This document shows, in pieces, positions 1 through 7,910 of a DNA stretch of 34,114 nucleotides. Source of the DNA: Anaerolineae bacterium (GTDB lineage: Bacteria > Chloroflexota > Anaerolineae > Aggregatilineales > Phototrophicaceae); assembly GCA_014879665.1 (NCBI GenBank), contig JACSRP010000170.1:1-34114 (forward strand). The letters run 5' to 3'. The notes below the pieces were generated by a model that worked only from the letters and a program-made list of their open reading frames with translations, was not told the DNA's origin and searched no databases. Both the position numbers and the translations under genes were made by a program. How positions within the stretch are numbered: position 1 is the stretch's first letter; the number at the start of each line of letters is the position of its first letter.

Positions 1-86
1 GGCAGTCGTTGATGCGGCTTATACGTTCCGCGTCCAATTTCAGCAGTAAGGTCTTCTTTTAACTGTAAGTAGGTCTTCTCATTCAT
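1..86 (-). CDS. GntR-family transcriptional regulator, N-terminal fragment cut by window edge
   Basis: Reading leftward from the ATG at 86-84, an open frame runs to the window edge and encodes 28 residues plus part of the next. It starts MNEKTYLQLKEDL and ends GRGTYKPHQRLP. This matches the first helix of GntR-family winged-helix regulators, where a Y-x-Q-[IL]-K-x-x-L segment is followed by G-x-[YL]-x-P-G-x-x-LPSE. The rest, including the effector domain, is outside the window, so the subfamily (HutC/NagR type or other) cannot be told. The start lies 7 bases after the stop of the SIS gene (94-1113), so the two are probably one operon. The regulator is the natural candidate to bind the paired palindromes in 1137-1284. 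Low risk of being spurious, because both the motif and the context agree. Confidence 0.75.
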   Translation of the reverse strand, partial: MNEKTYLQLKEDLTAEIGRGTYKPHQRL

Positions 87-93
87 ATACAGC

Positions 94-1113
94 CTATAAG
101 CGCTGAACGACTTTATGGATGTGCCTGAATCCGGGAGTAATCCCTAAGTGACGTGCCATTGCTTCAGAAAAAAGCTGAGCTGGAATGATATCTAGAAGCG
201 GACTGAGCATCTCATCGAAATCACGCCCTGTTTCCTGCGCCTGTATTCTTTGAACAGTCCGCCCTTCGATAACAGGAATCACTGTTGCGCCATAAGAGCG
301 TAGGTCGCTGGCTAGGTTTTCGGTTGAGGTATCGGTAATACCCTTCACGCCCAGCACAACCGCCCCTGTCCCCGGCGCAACCACTTCGATGGGGCCGTGG
401 CGGAAAGCGCCAATACTAGTACCGATAGCAGGGCGCTTGGCCCATTCACCAAGCATCATCGCAGCCTGACGCGCGGTGGTGATATGCGGCCCGTGTCCCA
501 GAAAATACAATTGATTCACCTGGCTCAACTGCTCTATCCAGTAGGTCGAGGTTTCTTCCGCGCTGCCCAAAAGCTGCGCGGCAACATCTGCTAGCCGCAG
601 AAGCGATTGGTAGTCGTCTTCACGAGATCCATGACGCCAAGTCTGACACAACAGCCAAAGGCATGCCATCGAGTTTAAGTACGTTTTCGTTGCTACAGTC
701 GTCTCATTACCGGCCACTAGAGGCAAAACCACATCCGCCTGCTGGGCAAGCGGGCTGTCCATATCATTGGTAATACCGATCAGTTCAATCGAAGCGGGCA
801 GTAGTTCTACGACAGGTAATACTTCGGCGCTGGCTCCAGACTGAGAAATAAAAATGATCTTGTCAACGTCCTGAAGCAGTATTCCACTGAAATACAGCAA
901 ATCGGACGCCTCTACTGCAATCGCCCACACACCTTGTGCCTGTAAAACATAGCTTGCCCATAATGCCGCATGAAAAGAAGCTCCCATACCCGTAAGCAAA
1001 ACACGTCCGGGCTTAGCCAGTCCATCAAGCGAGGCGCCCGCTGCACGATAATGAGTCACTAACTGGCGAAGCGCTTCTGGTTGCTGGTGAATGTCTTGAT
1101 AAAAAGAATTCAA
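94..1113 (-). CDS. SIS-domain sugar-phosphate isomerase/deaminase (GlmS C-terminal-like)
   Basis: A 339-residue double-SIS protein without the glutaminase domain of GlmS. It begins FYQDIHQQPEALR, like the start of the GlmS isomerase half. It has a phosphate-binding SQSGASAE segment at residues 90-97, a TGMGAS turn at 41-46 and an ATKTYLN segment near 140, equivalent to the STK loop of GlmS. Such proteins isomerise or deaminate aldose/ketose amino-sugar 6-phosphates, or cleave fructosamine-type phosphates; the substrate cannot be read from the sequence. The start codon is TTG (1113-1111), with AAAGG about 10 bases upstream and no suitable ATG near it. It is transcribed away from the oligopeptide/oligosaccharide-type importer and is followed by a GntR regulator. 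It probably processes the sugar brought in by that importer. A promoter with an operator over its -10 box lies immediately upstream. Confidence 0.85.
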   Translation of the reverse strand: MNSFYQDIHQQPEALRQLVTHYRAAGASLDGLAKPGRVLLTGMGASFHAALWASYVLQAQGVWAIAVEASDLLYFSGILLQDVDKIIFISQSGASAEVLPVVELLPASIELIGITNDMDSPLAQQADVVLPLVAGNETTVATKTYLNSMACLWLLCQTWRHGSREDDYQSLLRLADVAAQLLGSAEETSTYWIEQLSQVNQLYFLGHGPHITTARQAAMMLGEWAKRPAIGTSIGAFRHGPIEVVAPGTGAVVLGVKGITDTSTENLASDLRSYGATVIPVIEGRTVQRIQAQETGRDFDEMLSPLLDIIPAQLFSEAMARHLGITPGFRHIHKVVQRL

Positions 1114-1136
1114 TTGGGATTAGCCTTTCACCGTAG

Positions 1137-1150
1137 ATATACCAGTATAT
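1137..1150. promoter_or_regulatory. Operator-like palindrome, copy 1 (ATATAC-CA-GTATAT)
   Basis: Perfect 6-base arms around a 2-base centre. Copy 2 at 1271-1284 has the same arms and the reverse-complement centre; over 18 bases the two agree at 17 positions in inverted orientation. This copy overlaps the -10 box of the leftward promoter. The partly visible GntR regulator encoded next door is the likely ligand. That assignment is inference. Confidence 0.7.
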
Positions 1151-1172
1151 ATTCCCTTGACAGGATTGCCAA
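1144..1172 (-). promoter_or_regulatory. Promoter of the SIS-gntR operon
   Basis: On the minus strand, TTGGCA (1172-1167), a 17-base spacer and TATACT (1149-1144) form a near-consensus sigma-70-type promoter. Predicted transcription starts near 1137, about 23 bases before the TTG start of the SIS gene. The -10 box lies inside the palindrome at 1137-1150, so a bound repressor would block it directly. Confidence 0.7.
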
Positions 1173-1216
1173 TAATTTGGGGAATGCCGGTTAATTTAAA
1201 AGCTGCAATAATCGTG

Positions 1217-1250
1217 AAATTTCCCATATTCCGCTGGAAATGGGAAATTT
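1217..1250. repeat. Long imperfect dyad between divergent promoters
   Basis: AAATTTCCCAT (1217-1227) and ATGGGAAATTT (1240-1250) are exact inverted repeats, and the bases between them contain a further TTCC-GCT-GGAA dyad, so almost the whole 34 bases fold on itself. It sits between the two operator copies and touches the predicted rightward -35 region. It may be a second operator, for example for a different regulator, rather than a terminator, since it is upstream of both genes and has no following T-run. Confidence 0.55.
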
Positions 1251-1277
1251 TGCATTTCAAATACCTCGATATATACT
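1249..1277 (+). promoter_or_regulatory. Promoter of the binding protein/permease operon
   Basis: TTTGCA (1249-1254, weak), 17 bases, then TATACT (1272-1277). The -10 box is inside operator copy 2, mirroring the arrangement on the other side. Predicted start of transcription is near 1284, giving a leader of about 226 bases before the ATG at 1511. Confidence 0.55.
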
Positions 1278-1284
1278 GGTATAT
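1271..1284. promoter_or_regulatory. Operator-like palindrome, copy 2 (ATATAC-TG-GTATAT)
   Basis: Second copy of the palindrome described at 1137-1150, with the same perfect 6-base arms. The centres of the two copies are 134 bases apart. It covers the -10 box of the rightward promoter. Two matched sites this far apart could be occupied separately or bridged by a looped regulator; the sequence does not decide. Confidence 0.7.
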
Positions 1285-1510
1285 CTATCTTGATGGGTTG
1301 TTTATTAAAACCCGCGTTCCAAGACAGAAAAAGTCTGCATAAAATCTTTTGTTAATTGGGTATGCCGACCCTCAATCATCAACATCTGATCATCAAGCTG
1401 CGCTCTTTCCTTAGAAATTTCTGAAATATTCCTTAAAGGAGGCGCTATATATTGACGGCCATCGCTACCTATTGAAGGATTTGAAAGTGTTTTTACGAGA
1501 GGTCAAAAAC

Positions 1511-3472
1511 ATGAAATTGAAAATTCATAAACCCCTTGTTTTTGCGAGTGCAGTGCTCGCAATGACAATCGCACCGCTGACCGCTTTCGGTCAAAGTGGG
1601 ATCTGCGAAGTGTTCAATGAAGCGCCTGAACTTGCCGCGATGGTCGCTGCGGGTGAGTTGCCGCCTATTGAAGAACGCCTTCCCTTAAACCCGCGTGTTG
1701 TTGAGCCGTATGATAGTATCGGCCGGTACGGTGGCACGCTCTACGACCTGTACGACGGTGTTCGGTTGGCAGAATTCCGCAAGTTCGGCTACGAGAATCT
1801 GGTTCGCTGGAATGTAGACGGCACCGAAGTCATTCCCAATATTGCTGAAAGCTGGGAAATCAGTGACGACGGCACCGAATACATTTTCCACCTGCGCGAA
1901 GGTATGCGCTGGTCAGACGGACATCCCTTTACAGCCGATGATATTCTGTTCTGGTGGGATGAAGTTGAGACGAATACCGACATTTACCCCGGCGGCCCCT
2001 ACAATTACTTTGTCGTCAATGGCGAGCCTGCCACCGTGACGAAAATTGATGATTTCACTGTCTCCTTCTCGTGGAGTAATCCTCACGGACTGTTCCTACA
2101 AAATCTGTCTGCGGCCTATGGTGTTCGCGTTACACAGTTCCCACGCCATTACATGGAACAGTTTAGCCAGACCTACAATCCTGAGGGTGTGGCGCAGATG
2201 ATGGAAGAAGCCGGACAGACGGAATTTGGACCATGGTGGATTTCTCGCGTTGGCTCGTATGGCCAGCAGGCAGAATACAACGACCCCGCGCGTCCGTCTT
2301 TGCAGCCATGGATTCCAACGACTCCTTATATTGGCGCAGAGCGGTTCACCTTCGTTCGCAACCCCTTCTACTTCAAGATTGATCCGGAATGCAACCAGCT
2401 TCCCTATATTGGCGAGCGCGTCTTTACTCTGGCGACTGATCCTGAAATCCGCTTGATCAAGACCCTTGATGGAGAAGATTTTATTTCGCGCAGCGAAATC
2501 AACCAGCCGACAAACCGCGCGGTATTCTTTGATAATCAGGTATCAGGCAATTACCACTTCATCAATGTGATTAACAGTGACTTCAATACGATGCAGCTTC
2601 ACATGCTGCTCAATAATCCTGATGAAGCGCAGGCAGCTATCCTTCAGAATCGTGATTTCCGCATTGGTATGTCCTATGCCATGGATCGCCAGACCGTCAT
2701 TGATACGGTATTCATCGGGCAAGGCCAACCTTATCAGCAGGGCCCACGTCCAGAATCGCCGTTCTACAATGAACAATTGGCGACTCAGTACACCGAGTAC
2801 AACGTAGACCTGGCCAATGAATATCTGGATCGTGTAATGCCAGAACGGGACGCTGAAGGCTTCCGCCTGCGCCCTGATGGCGAGCGCTTCACTTTCACGG
2901 TGCTGGTCAATGCCGGTTTCCGCCCGTACTTTGTGGATATTTTGCAACTTCTTGAGCGAAATTGGGAAGAAGTTGGCATTGATATGGTCATTGACAGCGT
3001 ACCTGACGATGTTTTCTGGCCGCGCCGGCAAGACCCCGAAATTGATGGCTTCGTTTGGATTGGGGAAAATGGCTCCGGGCTGCTTCCGCTAGTAGGCGCC
3101 AACTTCCATGCCTTTACGCCAGAAGCTGCCTTTGGCTGGATTGCCTGGAATCAATTACGCTTGAACCCCAATGCGACCGTCACGACTGAACCAGTTGAAC
3201 CACCGGAAAGTATTCAGCGCCAGTACGAGATCTTGACTGAACTGTTGCAGGCTGTTGGTATTGAAGCACAAACTGCGTTGATGAATGAGCTTCTGGCAAT
3301 TTCAGCAGAAGATTTCTACACCATCGGTTTGAGCCTGCCAATGGGCGATTATCAGGTCGTGAACAATACGCTGCGCAATGTTCCCGATACTGTAATTGCC
3401 GGTTGGCTGTATCCCGGCCCAGCCCCGGCAAACTTTGAAACTTTCTATATTGATGAAAGCGCAAGCAGCTAG
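1511..3472 (+). CDS. ABC transporter substrate-binding protein, family 5 (oligopeptide/oligosaccharide type)
   Basis: A 653-residue extracytoplasmic binding protein. The start at 1511 is chosen because it gives a normal signal peptide (basic MKLKIHKP, hydrophobic core, cleavage near TAFGQ) and has GAGAGG about 8 bases upstream. An in-frame TTG at 1472 would add 13 charged residues. Family-5 features include an early YGGTL segment, an ESWEISDDGTEYIFHLREGM block and a WSDGHPFTADDILFWW block, which are hallmarks of DppA/OppA/NikA-like proteins. At over 650 residues it is longer than DppA and resembles the large family-5 proteins which, in Thermotoga and relatives, bind oligosaccharides rather than peptides. 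The neighbouring SIS enzyme and PHP hydrolase favour a sugar or sugar conjugate, but this is inference. There is no lipobox cysteine, so it is probably free or anchored by other means. Confidence 0.88.
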   Translation: MKLKIHKPLVFASAVLAMTIAPLTAFGQSGICEVFNEAPELAAMVAAGELPPIEERLPLNPRVVEPYDSIGRYGGTLYDLYDGVRLAEFRKFGYENLVRWNVDGTEVIPNIAESWEISDDGTEYIFHLREGMRWSDGHPFTADDILFWWDEVETNTDIYPGGPYNYFVVNGEPATVTKIDDFTVSFSWSNPHGLFLQNLSAAYGVRVTQFPRHYMEQFSQTYNPEGVAQMMEEAGQTEFGPWWISRVGSYGQQAEYNDPARPSLQPWIPTTPYIGAERFTFVRNPFYFKIDPECNQLPYIGERVFTLATDPEIRLIKTLDGEDFISRSEINQPTNRAVFFDNQVSGNYHFINVINSDFNTMQLHMLLNNPDEAQAAILQNRDFRIGMSYAMDRQTVIDTVFIGQGQPYQQGPRPESPFYNEQLATQYTEYNVDLANEYLDRVMPERDAEGFRLRPDGERFTFTVLVNAGFRPYFVDILQLLERNWEEVGIDMVIDSVPDDVFWPRRQDPEIDGFVWIGENGSGLLPLVGANFHAFTPEAAFGWIAWNQLRLNPNATVTTEPVEPPESIQRQYEILTELLQAVGIEAQTALMNELLAISAEDFYTIGLSLPMGDYQVVNNTLRNVPDTVIAGWLYPGPAPANFETFYIDESASS

Positions 3473-3483
3473 GATTTACCTTA

Positions 3484-3530
3484 TCATTACTGAGGGAGAG
3501 TGTTCTACCTTCCCTCAGTAATGATGTTTT
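3484..3530 (+). terminator. Intercistronic stem-loop after the binding-protein gene
   Basis: A perfect 14-base stem, 3484-3497 with 3511-3524, around a 13-base loop, followed by TGTTTT. It lies between the binding-protein gene and the first permease gene. Such elements commonly protect the upstream mRNA and lower read-through, so that the binding protein is made in excess over the membrane parts. Confidence 0.75.
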
Positions 3531-3596
3531 GAATTATTACCGGCGCTGCATTTTAATGTTAAGTACGCTATTGAACAATAATTTGAGAACTCTTGA

Positions 3597-4583
3597 ATGG
3601 CTCTCTATATCTTTAAGCGTTGTCTGTTTGTCATCCCCACTCTGATTGCAATTTCCATTGTGTCATTCGCCATTATCAACTTGCCACCGGGTGATTATGT
3701 GGATCGGCTGGTCGCTGAAGGCAAAAATCGCGGCGAAAATATGAGCGAAGAGCAAATTGCGGGGTTAAGGACAGTTTACGGTCTGGATAGGCCAATTACC
3801 GAACAGTATATCCGCTGGATTTCTGATATTGTGCTTCGCGGCGATTTTGGAGACTCATTTCGCTGGAATCTCCCGGTCAGCACACTTATTGGCGAACGAC
3901 TTTTGCTAACAGTAGCCTTATCTTTATCCACCCTCTTTTTTATCTGGATTGTCGCCATTCCAATTGGAATACTTTCAGCCGTCAAACAATATTCAATCTG
4001 GGATTACGTTTTTACCTTCATCGGTTTCATCGGGCTGGCAATCCCAAATTTCCTCATCGCACTAGCATTAATGTACGTTTCCTTCAAGTATCTTGGCCAG
4101 AGCGTTGGTGGTCTATTTTCACCTGAATATTTGGATGCTCCATGGAGTCTAGAAAAGGTTCTAGATTTAACCAGCCACATCTGGATACCCATGGTTGTGC
4201 TGGGCACCGCAGGCACCGCCGCGCTCATTCGAACACTTCGCGCCAATATGCTTGACGAGCTGCGCCGCCCTTACGTAGTGACGGCGCGCGCTAAAGGCCT
4301 ATCGGAACTCCGCCTTATTATCAAATATCCGCTAAGGCACGCGCTAAACCCGTTCGTCAGCAGTTTAAATGATGTCTTTGTTAACCTGGTTTCAGGTGGC
4401 ACTATCGTTGCTGTCGTACTTGGCTTGCAGACCATAGGCCCACTGCTGCTTGAGGCGTTTCGCGGAGAAGATATGTTCTTAGCGGGCAGTGCAATCCTGA
4501 TGATGAGTATGTTGGCGGTAATGGGAACGCTGTTCTCAGATCTGCTTCTAGCATGGCTTGACCCACGTATCCGTTTGCGCTAA
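3597..4583 (+). CDS. ABC transporter permease, OppB/DppB type
   Basis: A 328-residue inner-membrane protein with about six hydrophobic segments: an N-terminal helix (residues 8-28), then a periplasmic stretch and a cluster of helices from about 100 onward. The EAA-type coupling loop reads TARAKGLSELRLIIKYPLRHAL around residues 225-245, matching the GLxxxxVxxxHxLRNAL form of OppB/DppB permeases. It starts with ATG at 3597 with only a weak GAG ribosome site, as expected for a gene read through from the stem-loop upstream. It pairs with the OppC-type permease 24 bases downstream and receives substrate from the family-5 binding protein. Confidence 0.92.
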   Translation: MALYIFKRCLFVIPTLIAISIVSFAIINLPPGDYVDRLVAEGKNRGENMSEEQIAGLRTVYGLDRPITEQYIRWISDIVLRGDFGDSFRWNLPVSTLIGERLLLTVALSLSTLFFIWIVAIPIGILSAVKQYSIWDYVFTFIGFIGLAIPNFLIALALMYVSFKYLGQSVGGLFSPEYLDAPWSLEKVLDLTSHIWIPMVVLGTAGTAALIRTLRANMLDELRRPYVVTARAKGLSELRLIIKYPLRHALNPFVSSLNDVFVNLVSGGTIVAVVLGLQTIGPLLLEAFRGEDMFLAGSAILMMSMLAVMGTLFSDLLLAWLDPRIRLR

Positions 4584-4607
4584 CGGCACACAGAGCAAGG
4601 AAATTGT

Positions 4608-5759
4608 ATGGCGGACGCCCAAACTTCAACTGATACCATAGCTGTGTCGCCGGAAACCCGGAATAAAGATCGCGGAGTCGTTGTTGCCAATCAGTGGAAA
4701 CTGATGTGGCGTAAGTTCAGAAAACATCGTCTTGCCATGATTGGCGGCATCGCCACCATTGGTCTTTATTTAGTGGTCTTATTTGTAGAATTTTTGGCGC
4801 CATTTCCGCCGGATGCATACGCAGCTAATTTCACGTATGCCCCGCCGCAAACGCTGCACCTGTTCGACAATACGCCTGAAGGCTTACGCTTCCAGCCTTA
4901 TGTTAATGGCTATATCGTAGAAATTGACTATAACGCGGGCCGGCGGAATTTTGTCATCGATCCTGAGACGAAATATCCGGTCGGCTTTTTTGTACAGGGA
5001 GAACCGTACCGCTTGCTAGGGCTGATTGAGATGGATATTCATTTGATTGGCCCAATTAATCAGGGCGACCCGATGTATCTGGCGGGGGCAGATCGCCTTG
5101 GACGAGATATGCTAAGCCGCACAATTTATGGCACGCGGGTTTCAATGACCGTCGGGCTGATCGGTGTTACCTTCAGCCTGTTCTTCGGAATTTTGTTTGG
5201 CGGCATCTCTGGCTATTTTGGCGGTGTGACCGACAATTTCATTCAACGCATGATCGAGTTTTTACAATCAATTCCGTCGATCCCTTTATGGATTGGTCTG
5301 GCAGCGGCAATACCGGCCGCGGTTCCCCCTGTACAGGTCTATTTTATGATCACCCTGATTCTAGCGTTATTTAGCTGGACGGGTTTAGCACGGGTTGTCA
5401 GAGGACGATTTATCGCGCTCAAAACTGAGGACTTTGTGAAGGCAGCACGCATTGACGGCTGCAGCAGCCTGCGAATCATTTTCCGGCACATGGTGCCATC
5501 ATTCACCAGCCATATTATCGCAGTCGTCACATTGGCGATACCGGGCATGATTCTGGCTGAAACCGCCCTTAGTTTTCTGGGTGTCGGGCTGCGCCCCCCG
5601 GTGGTCAGTTGGGGCGTTCTGCTGCAAGAAGCTCAGAATGTTCGTTCACTGTCACAAGCGCCGTGGTTATTTCTGCCGGGGCTGTATGTAGTTATTGCGG
5701 TACTTGCGCTCAATTTTCTTGGTGACGGCTTGCGAGATGCAGCCGACCCGTACACATGA
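4608..5759 (+). CDS. ABC transporter permease, OppC/DppC type
   Basis: A 383-residue permease. A hydrophilic N-terminus with the typical WxxFxKHRLAMIGG entry into the first helix (about residues 35-55) is followed by a periplasmic insert of about 115 residues. It then has the GADRLGRDMLSRTIYGTRVS motif diagnostic of the DppC/OppC family, and five more helices. The coupling loop is DFVKAARIDGCSSLRIIFRH. The insert (about residues 65-160) is longer than in peptide transporters such as DppC (about 300 residues in total) and is a common feature of family-5 systems with larger binding proteins. ATG at 4608 follows AAGGAA at good spacing. Heterodimer partner of the OppB-like protein. Confidence 0.92.
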   Translation: MADAQTSTDTIAVSPETRNKDRGVVVANQWKLMWRKFRKHRLAMIGGIATIGLYLVVLFVEFLAPFPPDAYAANFTYAPPQTLHLFDNTPEGLRFQPYVNGYIVEIDYNAGRRNFVIDPETKYPVGFFVQGEPYRLLGLIEMDIHLIGPINQGDPMYLAGADRLGRDMLSRTIYGTRVSMTVGLIGVTFSLFFGILFGGISGYFGGVTDNFIQRMIEFLQSIPSIPLWIGLAAAIPAAVPPVQVYFMITLILALFSWTGLARVVRGRFIALKTEDFVKAARIDGCSSLRIIFRHMVPSFTSHIIAVVTLAIPGMILAETALSFLGVGLRPPVVSWGVLLQEAQNVRSLSQAPWLFLPGLYVVIAVLALNFLGDGLRDAADPYT

Positions 5760-5773
5760 TGGTCAGGTAAAAG

Positions 5774-7900
5774 ATGAGTTCAGGCTCAGAAAACCTGCTG
5801 GACGTTCGGAACTTACAAACCCACTTTGTAACTGATGATGGGGTGATTAAAGCCGTTGATGGCGTAAGTTTCAGCATCCCGCGTGGCAAAACATTATGCG
5901 TTGTTGGCGAGTCCGGTTGTGGCAAGTCAATTACTGCGCGTTCCATCCTCAATGTGGTGGATCCTCCCGGTCGCATTATCGGCGGGGATATTCTCTTTCG
6001 ACCGGAAGCCGGCAGAGAAATCAACATTGCAAAGCTCGATCCGCGCGGTAAGGATATTCGGGCTATACGCGGCAAAGACATTACCATGATTTTTCAGGAA
6101 CCGATGTCATCTTTGTCGGCACTGCATACCATTGGTGATCAGATCACCGAGGTTATTCTCCTGCATATGCACACCTCAAAGCAGGAAGCCCGCCAGCTAG
6201 CCATTAACGCCTTGCGGAAGGTGGGTATTCCCCGCCCTGCCGAAATGATTGATGCCTATTCTTTCCAGCTTTCTGGTGGGATGCGCCAACGCGCAATGAT
6301 CGCTATGGCGCTGGTTTGCGAGCCGAAATTGCTGATCGCCGATGAGCCAACGACAGCTCTGGATGTCACGACTCAGGCAAATATGCTCGATCTGATCCGC
6401 GACTTACAGCGTGATATGGGCATGTCGGTCATGTTCATCACCCATGATCTTGGCGTAGTCGCCGAAATTGCCGATGATGTGGCAGTGATGTATCTGGGAA
6501 CTATTATTGAGCGCGGCTCTGTAGATGAAATTTTTACTGACCCCAAACACCCCTATACCCGGGCATTACTACGCTCAATTCCTAAGCTGAGTATTGGGGG
6601 AATAGGCAGAGGGCGTTTGGATGCCATTCGTGGCATGGTGCCGCATCCCCTGAACCGTCCTAGTGGCTGCCCATTCCATGATCGCTGTGACTTTGCGGTT
6701 GCCGGGATTTGCGATCAGATTAAGCCACCCATTGTCACGTTTAGTGACGAACATGAAGTTGCCTGCCTGCTCTACGACAAAGAAAATCCGCTTCCGGTCA
6801 ACCAGCAGACTGTTGATCAAGAGCCAGCGGTTGAGGCAAACTTCCGGCAACCGCACTCCTCTGATGAGGTATTGTTGGAAGTCAACGATCTCAAAATGCA
6901 CTTTCCCATCACCAGCGGTCTCTTTAATCGGGTTGTTGGTCAGGTAAAGGCTGTTGATGGGGTTTCGTTTCTCGTTTATCAGGGGGAAACGCTTGCGCTG
7001 GTTGGCGAGTCTGGCTGTGGAAAAACCACGCTGGGTCATACATTACTGCGCCTTTACGATCCCACTGCCGGAGAAATCCTTTACACACAGGAAAACGCCG
7101 AAGTTGATCTGGCGAAGCTGCCGAAAAACCGGCTTAAGCGTTATCGGCGCGAAATCCGCATGGTATTTCAAGATCCCCATGCTTCGTTGAACCCACGCTT
7201 ACCAGTCATTGAAATTATCGGTGAGCCGCTTAAGGTCAACGGTTTGGCAAAAGGCCGCGCATTAGAGAAGCGCGTCACTGACTTGCTGCAAAAGGTGGGG
7301 CTGCGGCCTGAATATATTCATCGCTATCCGCATGCTTTCAGTGGCGGTGAACGCCAGCGCATTGGTATTGCCCGGGCGCTAGCCCCCTATCCAAAACTGA
7401 TCGTCGCTGATGAGCCAGTTTCAGCGCTCGATGTCTCCATTCAGGCACAAATTCTGAATCTATTAAAGGATTTACAGGCTGAATTTGGGCTAACCTATCT
7501 ATTCATCTCTCACGATTTGAGCGTTGTTGCTCACATTAGCGACCGCGTAGCTGTTATGTATGTAGGAAAAATCGTCGAGATGGCAGATACATCTACCCTA
7601 TTTGAACAGCCGCATCACCCCTACACCGAGGCGCTGCTTTCAGCGATATTGCATCCCGATCCTAAAACACGCAATGATAAGAACCGTATACGGCTAGAAG
7701 GTGATGTCGCTGACCCGTCCTTTGACCATAAAGGCTGCGCATTCCACCCACGCTGCCGCTACAGACAGGAGAAATGTGAAACCGAGGTGCCAGCGCTGAG
7801 GCAAACAGCAGATGGGCATTTTGCAGCATGTCACTTCGCAGAAGAACTACATCTTAAAGGCGTTCAAACGATTGCACCGGATGAAATTCTTACCAGATAG
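5774..7900 (+). CDS. Fused double ATPase of oligopeptide-type ABC importer (DppD-DppF fusion)
   Basis: A 708-residue protein containing two complete nucleotide-binding domains in one chain. The first has Walker A GESGCGKS (45-52), signature LSGGMRQR (166-173) and Walker B LLIADEP (186-192). The second has Walker A GESGCGKT (411-418), signature FSGGERQR and Walker B LIVADEP. Each half ends with the family's C-terminal cysteine-rich block (GCPFHDRC...C and [15 protein letters not shown]...C), which in DppD/DppF-type ATPases holds an iron-sulfur cluster. In most bacteria these are two genes; here they are fused head to tail with a linker of about 35 residues near 335-370. Both halves look catalytically competent. 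ATG at 5774 follows AGG. It energises the two permeases just upstream. Confidence 0.93.
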   Translation: MSSGSENLLDVRNLQTHFVTDDGVIKAVDGVSFSIPRGKTLCVVGESGCGKSITARSILNVVDPPGRIIGGDILFRPEAGREINIAKLDPRGKDIRAIRGKDITMIFQEPMSSLSALHTIGDQITEVILLHMHTSKQEARQLAINALRKVGIPRPAEMIDAYSFQLSGGMRQRAMIAMALVCEPKLLIADEPTTALDVTTQANMLDLIRDLQRDMGMSVMFITHDLGVVAEIADDVAVMYLGTIIERGSVDEIFTDPKHPYTRALLRSIPKLSIGGIGRGRLDAIRGMVPHPLNRPSGCPFHDRCDFAVAGICDQIKPPIVTFSDEHEVACLLYDKENPLPVNQQTVDQEPAVEANFRQPHSSDEVLLEVNDLKMHFPITSGLFNRVVGQVKAVDGVSFLVYQGETLALVGESGCGKTTLGHTLLRLYDPTAGEILYTQENAEVDLAKLPKNRLKRYRREIRMVFQDPHASLNPRLPVIEIIGEPLKVNGLAKGRALEKRVTDLLQKVGLRPEYIHRYPHAFSGGERQRIGIARALAPYPKLIVADEPVSALDVSIQAQILNLLKDLQAEFGLTYLFISHDLSVVAHISDRVAVMYVGKIVEMADTSTLFEQPHHPYTEALLSAILHPDPKTRNDKNRIRLEGDVADPSFDHKGCAFHPRCRYRQEKCETEVPALRQTADGHFAACHFAEELHLKGVQTIAPDEILTR

Positions 7901-7910
7901 GATATATTGC

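Larger units (their letters stand above)
1114..1510. other. Divergent intergenic control region with long leader
   Basis: This 397-base gap holds the two promoters, the two operator copies and the long dyad listed separately. Downstream of them, the leader contains the strongest Shine-Dalgarno-like run in the area, AAAGGAGG at 1435-1442. It is not placed in front of the signal-peptide ATG at 1511. It precedes ATT at 1451 (in frame with the main gene) and TTG at 1452 (which would give only seven codons). No RNA gene was recognised. Confidence 0.6.

Noticed and set aside
1472..1510. TTG at 1472 as the start of the family-5 binding protein
   Set aside because: It would place 13 charged residues before the signal peptide; the ATG at 1511 with GAGAGG fits better.
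2543..3031. 162-codon open frame on the minus strand inside the binding-protein gene
   Set aside because: It is fully antisense to a clearly conserved gene, has no recognisable motif or ribosome site, and is a typical shadow frame.
6575..7039. 154-codon minus-strand open frame inside the fused ATPase gene
   Set aside because: Antisense to the conserved linker and second Walker A region; no protein-family character.
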